This document shows positions 8,463-18,371 of a DNA stretch of 64,000 bases, one piece after another (the first letter of the stretch is position 1; each line of letters begins with the position of its first letter). The notes beneath the pieces were generated by a model. It was given only the letters and a program-made list of their open reading frames with translations. It did no database searches and had not been told where the DNA came from. Made by a program: the position numbers and the translations under genes. Location of the stretch: the NCBI RefSeq assembly GCF_000314735.2, contig NZ_KB375270.1:434001-498000 (forward strand). Reading direction: 5' to 3'. This DNA is from Afipia felis ATCC 53690. GTDB lineage: Bacteria > Pseudomonadota > Alphaproteobacteria > Rhizobiales > Xanthobacteraceae.

Positions 8463-10535
8463 TCAAGCGAGTTGCAGCGCGGTGACGACAATGTCGATCA
8501 CCTTGATACCGACGAACGGCAGGACCAACCCGCCGAGGCCGTAAATGAACAGGTTGCGGCGAAGCAGCGGGCCCGCACCGATAGGGCGATAGGCGACGCC
8601 CTTCAGCGCGAGCGGGATGAGAGCGATGATGATCAGCGCATTGAAGATGATCGCGGACAGGATCGCGCTTTGCGGCGTCGCAAGGTGCATGATGTTGAGC
8701 ACGCCGAGCTGCGGATAAAACGCGAGGAAGATCGCCGGGATGATGGCGAAGTACTTTGCTACGTCGTTTGCAATCGAGAACGTCGTCAGCGCGCCACGCG
8801 TCATCAGAAGCTGCTTGCCGATTTCGACGATCTCGATGAGCTTGGTCGGATTGGAATCGAGATCGACCATGTTGCCGGCTTCGCGCGCGGCCTGCGTGCC
8901 GCTCTGCATGGCTACACCGACATCGGCTTGAGCCAGCGCGGGTGCGTCATTGGTGCCGTCGCCGCACATGGCGATCAACCGGCCATGCGCCTGCTCGTCG
9001 CGGATGTAGCGCAACTTGTCCTCCGGCGTGGCCTCGGCGATGAAATCGTCGACGCCTGCTTCCGATGCGATCGCCGCGGCGGTGATGGGATTGTCGCCGG
9101 TAATCATCACCGTCTTGATGCCCATTCGTCGCAATTCGGCAAATCGCTCCTTCACGTCCGCCTTCACCACGTCCTTGAGATGAATGACCGCCAGCAACCG
9201 GCCGCTGTCCACGAGGCCAAGAGGGGTGCCGCCGGCCCGCGCAATCTTGTCGACGGCCGCACGGAAAGCCGGTGGCTCCGCGAGATTCTGTCCGCTGGCT
9301 TGGCTTGCGAATTTCAGAATGGAGTCGATAGCGCCTTTGCGCAGCATCCGCTCGCCGATGTCGATGCCGGATAAGCGCGTGTTTGCGGAAAATTCGATGA
9401 ACTTGGCGCTTGGTGGCGCGTCGTCGCGCTTCACGCCGTATTTCTCCTGCACCAAGGTCACGATGGAGCGGCCTTCAGCTGTTTCATCCGCGATGCTGGC
9501 GAGGAGTGCTGCTTCTGCCGCTTCGCGTTCGCTGACGCCGGGGACAGGGATGATTTCGGTCGCCAGGCGATTGCCGAACGTCACCGTGCCGGTCTTGTCG
9601 AGCAGCAGCGTATCGACGTCGCCAGCCGCCTCAACCGCGCGGCCCGACATCGCAAGCACGTTGAACCGAACCAGACGATCCATGCCGGCGATGCCGATGG
9701 CGGACAGAAGCGCACCGATCGTCGTCGGAATGAGCGTCACGAAGAGGGCGACCAGCACCACGATGGAGACCGCACCGCCCGCATAGGCCGCGTAGCTCGG
9801 GATCGTGGCGGTGGCGAATACGAAAATGATGGTGAGGCCGACCAGCAGAATCGTGAGCGCGATCTCATTCGGTGTCTTCTGGCGTTCCGCGCCTTCCACC
9901 AGCTTGATCATGCGGTCGAGGAAGGATGTGCCGGGCGAAGACGTGATCCGTACCACGATCCGGTCGGAGAGCACCGTCGTGCCGCCGGTCACCGCCGAGC
10001 GGTCGCCGCCGGATTCGCGGATCACAGGCGCGGATTCGCCCGTGACCGCCGCCTCATTGACCGAAGCGATGCCCTCGATGATTTCGCCGTCACCAGGAAT
10101 GATGTCACCCGGTCCGCAGACGACGACATCGCCGGCTTCGAGCTCCTCCGCCATGATCCCCTCGAACAGTTCGGGATTGTCGGCGGTGAGCAAGCGCTTG
10201 GCACGCGTCTGTGTCCGTGTCCTGCGAAGCGTATCGGCCTGCGCGCGGCCTCTGCCTTCGGCCACGGCTTCGGCGAAGTTGGCAAACAGCACGGTGAACC
10301 ACAGCCAGATGACGATCTGTGTTTCGAACAGAATGTTCGCGCCGCCCACGGCGATGTCGCGCACGAGCAGAACCGTGGTCAGCACCGTCACCATCTCGAG
10401 CACGAACATCACCGGATTCCTGGCGAGCGTACGGGGATCGAGCTTGAGAAAGGCCTGACCGATGGCGGGCACGACGATCTTGGGATCGAAGAGCGTATTC
10501 GCTGCCGAACGCTTACGGACTTTTGAGGTTTCCAT
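8463..10535 (-). CDS. kdpB: K+-transporting P-type ATPase catalytic subunit KdpB
   Basis: A 690-residue P1A-type ATPase. The actuator motif TGES is at about 165-168, with its regulatory serine present. The phosphorylated aspartate is D313 in [12 protein letters not shown]. The hinge [14 protein letters not shown] and [14 protein letters not shown] are intact, and the helices follow the expected KdpB topology. It hydrolyses ATP to drive K+ uptake through KdpA. It lies 11 bases downstream of kdpA. All key residues are present, so it should be functional. Confidence 0.97.
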   Translation of the reverse strand: METSKVRKRSAANTLFDPKIVVPAIGQAFLKLDPRTLARNPVMFVLEMVTVLTTVLLVRDIAVGGANILFETQIVIWLWFTVLFANFAEAVAEGRGRAQADTLRRTRTQTRAKRLLTADNPELFEGIMAEELEAGDVVVCGPGDIIPGDGEIIEGIASVNEAAVTGESAPVIRESGGDRSAVTGGTTVLSDRIVVRITSSPGTSFLDRMIKLVEGAERQKTPNEIALTILLVGLTIIFVFATATIPSYAAYAGGAVSIVVLVALFVTLIPTTIGALLSAIGIAGMDRLVRFNVLAMSGRAVEAAGDVDTLLLDKTGTVTFGNRLATEIIPVPGVSEREAAEAALLASIADETAEGRSIVTLVQEKYGVKRDDAPPSAKFIEFSANTRLSGIDIGERMLRKGAIDSILKFASQASGQNLAEPPAFRAAVDKIARAGGTPLGLVDSGRLLAVIHLKDVVKADVKERFAELRRMGIKTVMITGDNPITAAAIASEAGVDDFIAEATPEDKLRYIRDEQAHGRLIAMCGDGTNDAPALAQADVGVAMQSGTQAAREAGNMVDLDSNPTKLIEIVEIGKQLLMTRGALTTFSIANDVAKYFAIIPAIFLAFYPQLGVLNIMHLATPQSAILSAIIFNALIIIALIPLALKGVAYRPIGAGPLLRRNLFIYGLGGLVLPFVGIKVIDIVVTALQLA

Positions 10536-10546
10536 GGCGATGATCC

Positions 10547-12250
10547 TTAGAAGACTTGGCCGGCTTGCATCGCGAGATGCTCGGCGATGGGGCCAAGTGC
10601 GAGTGCGGGGAAGAAGGTCAGGCCGCCGACGATGATGATGACGCCGACGAGCAGGCCGACGAAGAGGCCGCCGGTGGTCGGGAATGTGCCGCTGGATGCA
10701 GCGACAGCCTTCTTCTGTGCGAGCGAGCCTGCAATCGCCATCGCCGGAATGATCATCCAGAAACGGCCGATGAACATCGCGACGGCGCCGCTGACATTAT
10801 AGAACAGTGTGTTTCCGCTCAGGCCGGCGAACGCCGAGCCGTTATTGGCGGCCTGCGAGGTATAGGCATAAAGTACTTCGCTGAACCCGTGCGGCCCCGC
10901 ATTCGCCATCGACGCAACCGCGGGAGGATAGACCACGGCGATCGCGGTCCAGCCGAGCATCATCAGCGGCAGGACGAGAATGGCGAGCATCGCCATCTTC
11001 ACTTCCTTCGCCTCGATTTTCTTGCCGACATACTCAGGCGTACGACCGACCATCAGGCCGGCGACGAACACCGTGATGATGACGAACAGCAGCATGCCAT
11101 AGAGACCGGCGCCAACACCGCCAATGATGATCTCGCCTAGCTCCATGTTGATCATCGGGATCATGCCGCCGAGCGGGGTGAGACTGTCGTGCATCGCGTT
11201 GACCGCGCCGCAGGACGCCACTGTGGTGACGACCGCGAACAGCGCGGAGGCCACGATGCCGAACCGGACTTCCTTGCCCTCCATGTTGCCGCCCGTGAGG
11301 CCAAGGGTGTGAAGCGTCGCTGTTCCATTCGCTTCTGCCCAATAGGCGACAATGACACCCGCGATGAACAGAATGCCCATGGCCGCGAAGATCGCCCAAC
11401 CTTGCTTGGTGTTGCCGACCATGCGGCCGAACACGTTGGTCATCGCCGCGCCAATCGTGAGGATCAACAGCATCTGCACGAAGTTCGATAGCGCCGTGGG
11501 ATTCTCGAAGGGGTGTGCGGCGTTGGCGTTGAAGAAACCGCCGCCATTGGTCCCGAGCATCTTGATCGCGACCTGCGAGGCGACCGGGCCGACCGCGATA
11601 GTCTGCTTCGCGCCCTCCAGCGTCGTTGCATCGACATAGGGGCCGAGGGTCTGTGGCATTCCCTGCCAGACCAGGAAGAGCGCCGACAGGATGCAGATCG
11701 GCAGCAGGACGTAGAGGGTCACGCGTGTCACATCGACCCAGAAATTGCCGACGGTCTTGGCCGACGCCCGTGCGAATCCGCGGATTAGCGCGATCGCGAT
11801 CGCCAGACCCGTTGCCGCTGACAGAAAGTTCTGTTGTGTGAGACCCAGCATCTGCACGAGATAGGACATCGTGCTTTCGCCGCCGTAATTCTGCCAGTTG
11901 GTATTGGTGACGAAGCTGACCGCGGTGTTGAAGGCGAGATCTGGAGAAACGCCGCTCATCCCGGCGGGATTGAACGGCAGTACGCCCTGTATGCGCGTCA
12001 ATAGATAGAGAAATGCGAAGCCTGCCGCGTTGAACAACAGCATGGCGATCGCATAGGTGAGCCAGTGCTGCTCGCGCGCCGCATCGATGCCCGCAACGCG
12101 ATAGATTGCACGTTCAATAGGCAACAGCAGCGGCGACAGCCAGGTGCGTTCGCCATTGAAAACGCGTGTCATGTAGGCGCCGAGAACCGGCGTCAGCGCG
12201 ACGAGGACAAGGCAGAAGGCGATGATTTGAATCCAGCCGACAAATGTCAT
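10547..12250 (-). CDS. kdpA: K+-transporting ATPase channel subunit KdpA
   Basis: A 567-residue polytopic inner-membrane protein of the SKT channel superfamily. Selectivity-filter segments are recognisable as [33 protein letters not shown], and the [11 protein letters not shown] repeat near residue 470. The N-terminus ([23 protein letters not shown]) and length match the family. It binds K+ with high selectivity and passes it to the KdpB transport path. kdpF ends 10 bases upstream of its start. Confidence 0.96.
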   Translation of the reverse strand: MTFVGWIQIIAFCLVLVALTPVLGAYMTRVFNGERTWLSPLLLPIERAIYRVAGIDAAREQHWLTYAIAMLLFNAAGFAFLYLLTRIQGVLPFNPAGMSGVSPDLAFNTAVSFVTNTNWQNYGGESTMSYLVQMLGLTQQNFLSAATGLAIAIALIRGFARASAKTVGNFWVDVTRVTLYVLLPICILSALFLVWQGMPQTLGPYVDATTLEGAKQTIAVGPVASQVAIKMLGTNGGGFFNANAAHPFENPTALSNFVQMLLILTIGAAMTNVFGRMVGNTKQGWAIFAAMGILFIAGVIVAYWAEANGTATLHTLGLTGGNMEGKEVRFGIVASALFAVVTTVASCGAVNAMHDSLTPLGGMIPMINMELGEIIIGGVGAGLYGMLLFVIITVFVAGLMVGRTPEYVGKKIEAKEVKMAMLAILVLPLMMLGWTAIAVVYPPAVASMANAGPHGFSEVLYAYTSQAANNGSAFAGLSGNTLFYNVSGAVAMFIGRFWMIIPAMAIAGSLAQKKAVAASSGTFPTTGGLFVGLLVGVIIIVGGLTFFPALALGPIAEHLAMQAGQVF

Positions 12251-12260
12251 GGCGCGCCTC

Positions 12261-12350
12261 TCAGAACTTTTCCGGGCGCAGCAGCGCGTAGGTCAGGTAG
12301 ATGGTGAGGCCGACGGTCACGAGGCTGGCGAGTGTGTAATCGAGCGACAT
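12261..12350 (-). CDS. kdpF: KdpF small membrane subunit
   Basis: A 29-residue peptide starting [20 protein letters not shown] and ending ALLRPEKF. It is one transmembrane helix with the RPE(K/R)F tail typical of KdpF, which stabilises the KdpABC complex. The ATG at 12350 follows a GAGGTGG ribosome-binding site. It sits directly before kdpA, the standard position. Confidence 0.93.
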   Translation of the reverse strand: MSLDYTLASLVTVGLTIYLTYALLRPEKF

Positions 12351-12357
12351 GGCCACC

Positions 12358-12441
12358 TCACAACCGCGCGCAATAAGCGGCGTAGCCGATCGATGCGGCG
12401 AAAAGGGCGAGGCCCAAGGCGAACAGAAGGATGTCGAGCAT
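12358..12441 (-). CDS. 27-residue single-helix membrane peptide upstream of kdpF
   Basis: Reading from the ATG at 12441, the minus strand encodes MLDILLFALGLALFAASIG followed by YAAYCARL and a TGA at 12358. It is one hydrophobic helix with a short Cys-Ala-Arg-Leu tail. A good GGGAGAG ribosome-binding site precedes it and its stop lies 7 bases before the kdpF start, so it is first in the kdp operon. I recall similar unnamed peptides ending in (C/A)xRL before kdpF in other bacteria. It could be an extra KdpF-like subunit or a leader peptide. Confidence 0.7.
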   Translation of the reverse strand: MLDILLFALGLALFAASIGYAAYCARL

Positions 12442-12451
12442 GACGCTCTCC

Positions 12452-12477
12452 CGTGATGCGAACGTTCGCCGATCACG
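12452..12477. promoter_or_regulatory. Nested dyad in the kdp leader
   Basis: A perfect 12-base palindrome GCGAACGTTCGC (12458-12469) is nested inside a wider inverted repeat CGTGAT (12452-12457)/ATCACG (12472-12477). It lies 11-36 bases upstream of the first kdp-operon start codon. It could be a regulator-binding site or an mRNA stem that controls initiation. Confidence 0.5.
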
Positions 12478-12520
12478 TAGAGATGCGCAGCTAAGGAAAC
12501 GATTGGATTTTGAAGGACGC

Positions 12521-12540
12521 GGTATAAAGGAGAAATAAGG
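12521..12540 (-). promoter_or_regulatory. Candidate KdpE box / promoter region of kdp operon
   Basis: On the minus strand the sequence reads CCTTATTTCTCCTTTATACC, a pyrimidine-rich tract with two TTAT half-units about one helical turn apart. The E. coli KdpE site is also a T-rich tract containing TTTATA. It lies about 80 bases upstream of the first start codon. The match is by eye only. Confidence 0.35.
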
Positions 12541-12686
12541 AGCGTTCGCCCACGCTTCGGAGCCACGTCAGTGATGACCGCACTGATTTTTGGCTATGTA
12601 AGCTTGCGGATGAGCAATTCGTCGTCGGAGCAATCAGCAAACCACGACGGATCAGAAGTGGGGCAATGTCAGGGCTGCAAAGCTGA

Positions 12687-12778
12687 TGGCGGAGACGATG
12701 GGATTCGAACCCATGATACCCTTTTCAAGGTATGCTCATTTAGCAAACGAGTGCCTTCAGCCGCTCGGCCACGTCTCC
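12687..12778 (-). tRNA. tRNA-Ser(GCU)
   Basis: The minus strand folds as a class-II tRNA. The 7-bp acceptor stem is GGAGACG/CGTCTCC. The anticodon arm is CTCGT-TTGCTAA-ATGAG with anticodon GCU, followed by a long variable arm as expected for serine. The T-arm contains GGTTCGAATCC. The discriminator is G and the CCA is encoded (12687-12689). Confidence 0.96.
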
Positions 12779-13007
12779 CGCGCGCCCCGATATGCCTGAC
12801 GATGCCGTGACCTGCAAGCGGGATCGGCGTGCTGCGACAAAGACCGTCCTCGGTCACTTCGTTATATGCAGATACGGCATCTAAAAGGGTACCTCAAAAC
12901 CGTGGAACCGGGGCAGATATGCAGCCTCGCTGCGGCCGTGTCGCCTGAGAATCGCGCCGCTTGATTCGTGATGTCGACCGCCTTCCAACTGTCAGCAGGA
13001 GGAGGTG

Positions 13008-13166
13008 ATGCAGAATTGCAACGCAGCAATCCAGAGTCCGGAATATCTAAAATATACATTATTTATCAATCGCTTGAGTATTTATCTCACAAAACAGTGA
13101 GTGTTTTTTGTGCAACAGTTATTTGGAAACGATCCAATCCATCCACGGATCGGGCGGGTCTTAGTT
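13008..13166 (+). CDS. Possible 52-residue small protein
   Basis: The ATG at 13008 follows an unusually strong AGGAGGAGGTG ribosome-binding site, and the frame stays open to the TAG at 13164-13166. The product begins MQNCNAAIQSPEYLKY and has no recognisable domain. Codon use is AT-rich, unlike the neighbours, and a terminator-like hairpin falls inside it. It may be an accidental frame; the only real support is the ribosome-binding site. Confidence 0.25.
13088..13111 (+). terminator. Terminator-like hairpin upstream of porin
   Basis: CTCAC (13088-13092)/GTGAG (13099-13103) with a 6-base loop is followed by TGTTTTTT. It has the form of an intrinsic terminator, yet no gene on this strand precedes it. 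It may end a short RNA or an attenuated leader. Confidence 0.35.
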
Positions 13167-13385
13167 GCTTGTGCGGGAACGTTAGGTAATTCTGCCCACG
13201 CGACGGAGGGGGGCATCCCGAGGTCGTCCCGTTTGGGGGTTTCGCTTAAGTCGCTCGCGTTTGTGCGGGAGTGTCCGAAAGCGCGAGGCGACCAAGCGGT
13301 TTAACGGGATCAAGGGGACCAAACCACAGGTGTGACTTAACACCAGCGGGCCGGAACCTTCCCTACACATCATATTGGAGGTTTT

Positions 13386-14828
13386 ATGAGCAAGATTAAG
13401 AGCCTTGTCCTCGGATCGGCAGCGGCAATCGTTGCGATCGGTGGCGCACAGGCGGCTGATCTTCCCGTCAAGGCCAAAGCGGTCGAGTACGTGAAGGTTT
13501 GTTCCCTGTACGGAGCCGGCTTCTACTACATCCCGGGCACCGACACCTGCATCCGCATCGGCGGCTATCTGCGTGCGGAAGTGAACTTCAACGCTGCTCC
13601 GTCGGACGCGACCTACCTGAATGGCGACGGCGGCCTTGGCTACCGTACCGCTGGTCAGTATCAGACCCGCGCCCGCATCATGATGAACATCGACACCCGC
13701 ACCGCGACCGAATACGGCGTTGTCCGTACTTTCGCGGCGTTTGGCCCGCAGTTCAACGAAGGTGCCACGAATGCTCCGCCGGACACGCTCGGCAGCGGCA
13801 GCATGCGCGTTGAAGCGGCTTTCGTTCAGTTCGCTGGCTTCACCTTCGGTCGTTCGGCTTCCGCTTACGCCCTTCCGTGGAACGGCGCTCCGGGTAACCT
13901 GAACTCGACCCTCATGGGTGGCCCGAACTTCGACGCTGGCGTGAACAACATCCAGTACACCTGGCAGTTCGGCAATGGCGTGTCGGCCAGCGTCGGCGTT
14001 GACCAGCAGGGCTATTCCAACCGCGTTGGTGTTGCCAACGTGGCTATCTCGACCCCTGATATTTTTGGCGCTTACACCAACGCCTATGCTGCTCCGACTG
14101 CTGTGGACGTCGTCGGCAACATCCGCCTCGACCAGGCTTGGGGTCTGCTGCAGCTCTCTGCGGCTGGTCATCAGGTCACCGGCAATTACTATGGCACCAC
14201 CGCGCTGTCTGGCCACCCGAGCGACAAGTGGGGCTTCGCTGTGACCGGTGCGTTGCAGATCAAGAACCTGCCGACCGGCCCCGGCGACGACATCAAGATC
14301 AGCGGTACCTACTCCGAGGGTGGCCTGCGCTACGTGCTCGGCCAGTCGGGTAATACCCCGATGAACTTCGCTGCGCTGAATGGTGGCTTCACCTTCGCGG
14401 GCCTTCCAATCGCCGATGCCGTGTACGGCGGCGCCGGCAGCACCCTCCAGCTGACCAAGGCCTATGGCTTCAACGGCGCCTTCAACCACAACTGGAACCG
14501 TAACTGGTCGTCCAGCGTGTTTGGTTCGTGGTCGCATGTTGATTACAATGGGGCGGCGACGACGGCCATCTGTGCCGGTGCATACGGTGCTCGCGTTGGC
14601 GGTGTCGGTACCTGCAACCCGGACTTCAACATCAGCCAGCTCGGTGCAAGCACGACCTGGAAGCCGGTGAAGGACCTCGCGTTCATCGCCGAAGCGACCT
14701 GGGTCCACCTCGACCAGAAAAACACCGGTCAGGCGACTTTGACGGGCGGCCTTTCTGCTGGTCGCGTCGTCACTTACGGAAATACCGACTCCTACTCCGG
14801 TATCCTCCGCGTTCAGCGCAACTTCTGA
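13386..14828 (+). CDS. Outer-membrane porin (Porin_2 / Omp2b type)
   Basis: A 480-residue porin. A signal peptide (MSKIKSLVLGSAAAIVAIG, cleavage after AQA at about residue 23) is followed by ADLPVKAKAVEYVKVC. The motif YYIPGTDTCIRIGGYLRAE, diagnostic of rhizobial/Brucella Porin_2 proteins, follows. The rest is a glycine/aromatic-rich beta-barrel ending in VQRNF, with the terminal phenylalanine needed for BAM-mediated insertion. It forms a general diffusion channel. The ATG follows a GGAGG ribosome-binding site, and an intrinsic terminator lies just after the stop, so it is monocistronic. Pyrimidine-ending codons are frequent, as in highly expressed genes. Confidence 0.95.
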   Translation: MSKIKSLVLGSAAAIVAIGGAQAADLPVKAKAVEYVKVCSLYGAGFYYIPGTDTCIRIGGYLRAEVNFNAAPSDATYLNGDGGLGYRTAGQYQTRARIMMNIDTRTATEYGVVRTFAAFGPQFNEGATNAPPDTLGSGSMRVEAAFVQFAGFTFGRSASAYALPWNGAPGNLNSTLMGGPNFDAGVNNIQYTWQFGNGVSASVGVDQQGYSNRVGVANVAISTPDIFGAYTNAYAAPTAVDVVGNIRLDQAWGLLQLSAAGHQVTGNYYGTTALSGHPSDKWGFAVTGALQIKNLPTGPGDDIKISGTYSEGGLRYVLGQSGNTPMNFAALNGGFTFAGLPIADAVYGGAGSTLQLTKAYGFNGAFNHNWNRNWSSSVFGSWSHVDYNGAATTAICAGAYGARVGGVGTCNPDFNISQLGASTTWKPVKDLAFIAEATWVHLDQKNTGQATLTGGLSAGRVVTYGNTDSYSGILRVQRNF

Positions 14829-14859
14829 TCGTCTCACCTTCGGGTGAAACCATCGAACG

Positions 14860-14892
14860 AACCCCGGCAGGCAACTGCCGGGGTTTTGTTTT
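14860..14892 (+). terminator. Intrinsic terminator of the porin gene
   Basis: AACCCCGGCAG (14860-14870) pairs with CTGCCGGGGTT (14875-14885) across a GCAA loop. It is followed by a TTGTTTT tract. This is a textbook Rho-independent terminator. Confidence 0.92.
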
Positions 14893-14930
14893 GGGCAAAC
14901 GGATTGCCGTGTGTTGCAGGTGGCTTTCCG

Positions 14931-14966
14931 CGTCATTGCGAGGAGCGAAGCGATGAAGTAATCGAG
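14931..14966. repeat. Dispersed CGTCATTGCGAG-type intergenic repeat
   Basis: The sequence starts CGTCATTGCGAGGAGCGAAG and continues with a GATGAAGTAATCGAG tail. I recall such elements being common between genes in Bradyrhizobium relatives. The 12-base core CGTCATTGCGAG recurs at 45262. The rest of 14967-15111 is noncoding and includes a TTTTGCGGGAACGACCC segment resembling another common repeat of the group. Confidence 0.6.
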
Positions 14967-15111
14967 CTTGAGGTAGCGGGTAGTGAAACGGGCTCGTTAT
15001 CCTCGAGCCCTCGAAAGATACGACGACCCGTCGTTTCCACGCAGGCTGGCCTGTTGGGTTAAGGGAAATTCCAAGAGGCGAGTCTCCGCTTTTGCGGGAA
15101 CGACCCAGACC

Positions 15112-15996
15112 TCACCGCGCGCCGTCGCACCTTCGGCAGAAAGCCTTGATCCGCTCGATCGTCGTGGCATCCGCCAGCAGCGGGGCATGGCCTTGCAGTG
15201 GCACGTCGCACGTTTCCATATCGGGCCGCCGACGTTTCATCTCAGCGACGCAGTCGCGCGCCAGCAGATCCGAAAGCTCGCCGCGGATCGACAGCAAGGG
15301 CACTTTCGCCATTTGATCGAACAATTCCCATAGTGGCGGGGGTGGCGTCTCAGGTGAAATCGAATCAAAGGTATGCCCCAGCGCCAGATCGTAAGTGCGA
15401 ATCAGACGGCCATCGGCGTCCTGCCGGAATGCCCGGTGCGCCCAGGCCATCCAGTCGGCCTCGGTGAGGGCAGGGAAGACGCTTCCGAACAGCCGTTGCA
15501 GTCCGGCCACCGCCTCGCTCCATGTCTGCGGCGTCATGCGCGGCGCAAGGTAGCCCTTGATCTTCATCAGCCCGGTGATGTCCAGCTCCGGCCCGATGTC
15601 GTTGAGGATGATGCCCGCAAGAAGCTCCGGGCGTGTCGCGGCAATGACCATTGAGATCAATCCGCCGCGCGACGTACCAAGCAGGATCGCGCGGGTGATT
15701 CCTGCCGCATTTGCCAGCGCCAGCACGTCGGTGGTCTCATTCGGCACGCTGTAATTGGTCGGATTCGGATCGAAATCGGATCGGCCGCGGCCGCGATAGT
15801 CGATTGCAACGACGCGCCGCGGATTTTGTGAGTCATCCGCCAACGCCCGCGCGACAATATCGAAATCCTCCGCCGTCCGCGTCAGACCGGGCAGACAGAG
15901 AACGGGCAGGGCAACGCCATCGGCTGGGCCGATGGCGCGTGCGCGCAGCCGCAATCCGTCGGCAGAGGTGGTGAAGATGTCCTGAAACGGGCTCAT
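15112..15996 (-). CDS. Alpha/beta-fold hydrolase
   Basis: A 294-residue soluble hydrolase. The oxyanion/strand motif LCLPGLTR is at about 33-40, followed by IDYRGRGRSD. The nucleophile elbow is GTSRGG, with the serine at about residue 109. The acidic residue is probably in SIRGELSD, and the catalytic histidine is in GHAPLL near residue 270. The order Ser-acid-His is complete. The overall pattern resembles esterase/epoxide-hydrolase-like members of the family, but the substrate is unknown. It is separated from the next minus-strand gene by about 90 bases. Confidence 0.85.
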   Translation of the reverse strand: MSPFQDIFTTSADGLRLRARAIGPADGVALPVLCLPGLTRTAEDFDIVARALADDSQNPRRVVAIDYRGRGRSDFDPNPTNYSVPNETTDVLALANAAGITRAILLGTSRGGLISMVIAATRPELLAGIILNDIGPELDITGLMKIKGYLAPRMTPQTWSEAVAGLQRLFGSVFPALTEADWMAWAHRAFRQDADGRLIRTYDLALGHTFDSISPETPPPPLWELFDQMAKVPLLSIRGELSDLLARDCVAEMKRRRPDMETCDVPLQGHAPLLADATTIERIKAFCRRCDGAR

Positions 15997-16089
15997 CGGC
16001 TTTCCATCGCGATTTGCCCGACGTTATGTTGCGACCGTACGGAGCGCCAGAAAAGGTTCTGCTCGGCGATGTCGGCACAGAAAACGTTG

Positions 16090-18279
16090 TTACTGCACCG
16101 CGCCCCGGCGCAGGTCGGCCTCGATCATCAACTGATGGCTGCCGCCGAAGCGGGCGCGATAGACCTGCAGGTTTTCCATCACGCGCTGGACGTAATTGCG
16201 CGTCTCCGAGAACGGGATCAGTTCGACCCAATCCACCGCGTCCACGCTCGAGTCGCGCGGGTCACCATAGCGTTCGATCCATTTCCGCACGCTGCCGCGT
16301 CCCGCATTGTAGCCCGCGAATGTCATGATGTAGGAGCCGCGATAATCGTCGATCAGGCCGCCGAGTTCGGCCGAGCCGAGCGTAGCGTTGTAGGACGGAT
16401 CGTTTTTCAGGCGGCCCATATCGAACGTGCCGCCATACTTCTTGGTGACGTATTTGCCCGCCGCTGGAGTCACCTGCATCAGACCATAGGCATTGGCGGG
16501 CGATACGATGGACGGGTTGAAGGCGCTCTCCTGCCGCGCGATGGCGAAGACGATGGATTTTTCGACCGCGGGGCCCATGTTGCGATAGGGCGGAATGCCG
16601 TTGACGGGATAGGCATAGTGGTCGAACGGCAAGCCCCGGTTCAGTGCGGCTTTTCCGGCCACAAGCATCCCGCGAGGGTCGTTGTTGCGCTCCGCCGCCT
16701 CGCAGAGCGCGGCCAGCGCGTCGCGGTCAGCATTGTCGCCCATGTCGGCCATGATAGGGATGATGTAGTCTTCCTCATCCAGCGCGTAGAGAATTTCGAC
16801 CGCACGCACGATCTCCAGCCGATCCGCGCCGCGTGGTGTGGCGGGCTTGCTGCTCAGGCCCAATTGCGGAAGGTGCAGCTTCGCGCGTGCGAGTTGGCCG
16901 TAATAGCTGGTGGAGTGGATGGCCGCGGCCTGATAGGCGGCGTGAGCCTCCTGTTGGCGACCTGCAGCTTCCGCGGCGCGGCCTTGCCAGTACCCGGCCC
17001 GTGCCTTTGCAGTCGGGTTCGTGGTGTTGATTCCGATGTGGGCGAAATGCTGCGCGGCCGTCGCGGGATCGTTGAGGAAGCGCAGCGCGATCCAGCCTGC
17101 GGTGAATTCACGTTCGGTCTTGTAGATGCCGCGCTCGGGCACTGCGGCATCGCGCGCCACACGATAGGCGGTGCGCTTCTCGCCGATATCGAGCAGTTTG
17201 CGTGCAAGCAGCCGCCGTTCGATCCACCATTCGTTGGTGTTGACGAGGCGGGACGGTTCGCGGGGTGCGTCCAGCATCAGGCGCGCGGCATCGATGATTT
17301 TGTCTTCGCGCCGCAGGTACTGGATCCTGCTCAGAATATAGATCGGGTCGCTGTGCAGGTTCGCGGGCACCGCCGCGAGCAAGGCCTTCGCATTGGAGGC
17401 CTTGCGGTTCAGGCCGATCCGCGCCTTCACGAGCGCGACATAGCCGCCGCCGAGGTGCTTGGCTGCGCGCAGTGCGCCGTCGGTGTCGCTGCCATAGGCC
17501 AGATTATCCATCCGGCGCTTGAAATCGCCGCCGCTGAGAAAGGCCGAGAATTGCGACAGCGCCGCATCCTCGACGGCGGAGGAAAAGGAATCCTCATGCC
17601 ATGCCTCACGCACCAGCCGTTCGGCGCGTGCGCGGTCGCCGCGATTGAGCAGGGCGCGTGCCAGCGCAAAACGGCCCTTGGCCGAGATCGGCTGATCGGC
17701 GCCGAAGAACGAGAGCACGGTGTTGTCGTCGCGGCGGTCATCCCACAGCGCGGCCTCGCCACGGCGACGGAAGAAAATCTGACTTGGCCAGCTTGGGTTC
17801 TCCGTGATGAAGGCCAGATAGCGGTCGGAGGAGGCGCCATTGTCCTCGCTGCGCAGGATGATCCATTCCGACAGCTTGCGGGCCAGAGGATCGCTGATCG
17901 AGCTTTGCAGTTGGGTGGCGTCCGACTGGCGCTTGGCGCGGACGAGATTGATGATCTGTTCGAGCGCCTGCAGGTCTGCTTTCGAGGTCGTCGAGGTGGA
18001 GGCGACGGCGAGCGGCGCACGGGATTTTTTTGGTGTCAGCGCCTGTGGCGGTGGCGCAGCTTGCACCGGAGGCTTCGCCGCCAGTGGCGCAGGTTGTGCG
18101 CCGGAGAGTTTCGGCGCGGCAGGAAGCTGCGACAGCGACTTCGCGGTCTGGGGGATCACGCTACGCGGGACAGGACGCGGCTTCGGCAGAGGCACTGCAA
18201 GGAGGGTGGCGGGCGCGAGTGCCGCAAGGATCAGCGCGCTACCTGCGAGCGCGGCGATTTTCAAGGGAGCAGAAACCAC
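16090..18279 (-). CDS. slt: Soluble lytic murein transglycosylase
   Basis: A 729-residue periplasmic enzyme. The signal/anchor LKIAALAGSALILAALAPA is followed by a proline/alanine-rich linker, a long alpha-helical superhelix (about 150-560) and a C-terminal SLT lysozyme-like domain. The catalytic glutamate lies in ARQESAFNP, followed by SPANAYGLMQVTPAAG and the AGYNAG motif. It cleaves peptidoglycan with formation of 1,6-anhydromuramic acid. The start is GTG at 18279, chosen because AAGGAAGG precedes it at the right distance. Confidence 0.93.
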   Translation of the reverse strand: MVSAPLKIAALAGSALILAALAPATLLAVPLPKPRPVPRSVIPQTAKSLSQLPAAPKLSGAQPAPLAAKPPVQAAPPPQALTPKKSRAPLAVASTSTTSKADLQALEQIINLVRAKRQSDATQLQSSISDPLARKLSEWIILRSEDNGASSDRYLAFITENPSWPSQIFFRRRGEAALWDDRRDDNTVLSFFGADQPISAKGRFALARALLNRGDRARAERLVREAWHEDSFSSAVEDAALSQFSAFLSGGDFKRRMDNLAYGSDTDGALRAAKHLGGGYVALVKARIGLNRKASNAKALLAAVPANLHSDPIYILSRIQYLRREDKIIDAARLMLDAPREPSRLVNTNEWWIERRLLARKLLDIGEKRTAYRVARDAAVPERGIYKTEREFTAGWIALRFLNDPATAAQHFAHIGINTTNPTAKARAGYWQGRAAEAAGRQQEAHAAYQAAAIHSTSYYGQLARAKLHLPQLGLSSKPATPRGADRLEIVRAVEILYALDEEDYIIPIMADMGDNADRDALAALCEAAERNNDPRGMLVAGKAALNRGLPFDHYAYPVNGIPPYRNMGPAVEKSIVFAIARQESAFNPSIVSPANAYGLMQVTPAAGKYVTKKYGGTFDMGRLKNDPSYNATLGSAELGGLIDDYRGSYIMTFAGYNAGRGSVRKWIERYGDPRDSSVDAVDWVELIPFSETRNYVQRVMENLQVYRARFGGSHQLMIEADLRRGAVQ

Positions 18280-18371
18280 GGCCTTCCTTCGCTGCGAATC
18301 ATATCGTCGCCGTCAGCGACAGGTCTAATCTATTGGATTCAGACGCCAAACAGGAATTTGATCGGAGCGGC

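Larger units (their letters stand above)
12779..13385. other. 607-bp intergenic region upstream of the porin
   Basis: It contains no firmly supported gene. About 13020-13130 is distinctly AT-rich and holds a possible 52-residue ORF and a terminator-like hairpin, listed separately. The stretch 13190-13385 is probably the porin promoter and untranslated leader. I cannot place a confident -35/-10 pair. Confidence 0.5.

Noticed and set aside
13182..14936. 584-codon minus-strand frame opposite the porin
   Set aside because: Antisense to a porin with signal peptide and terminator; no domain.
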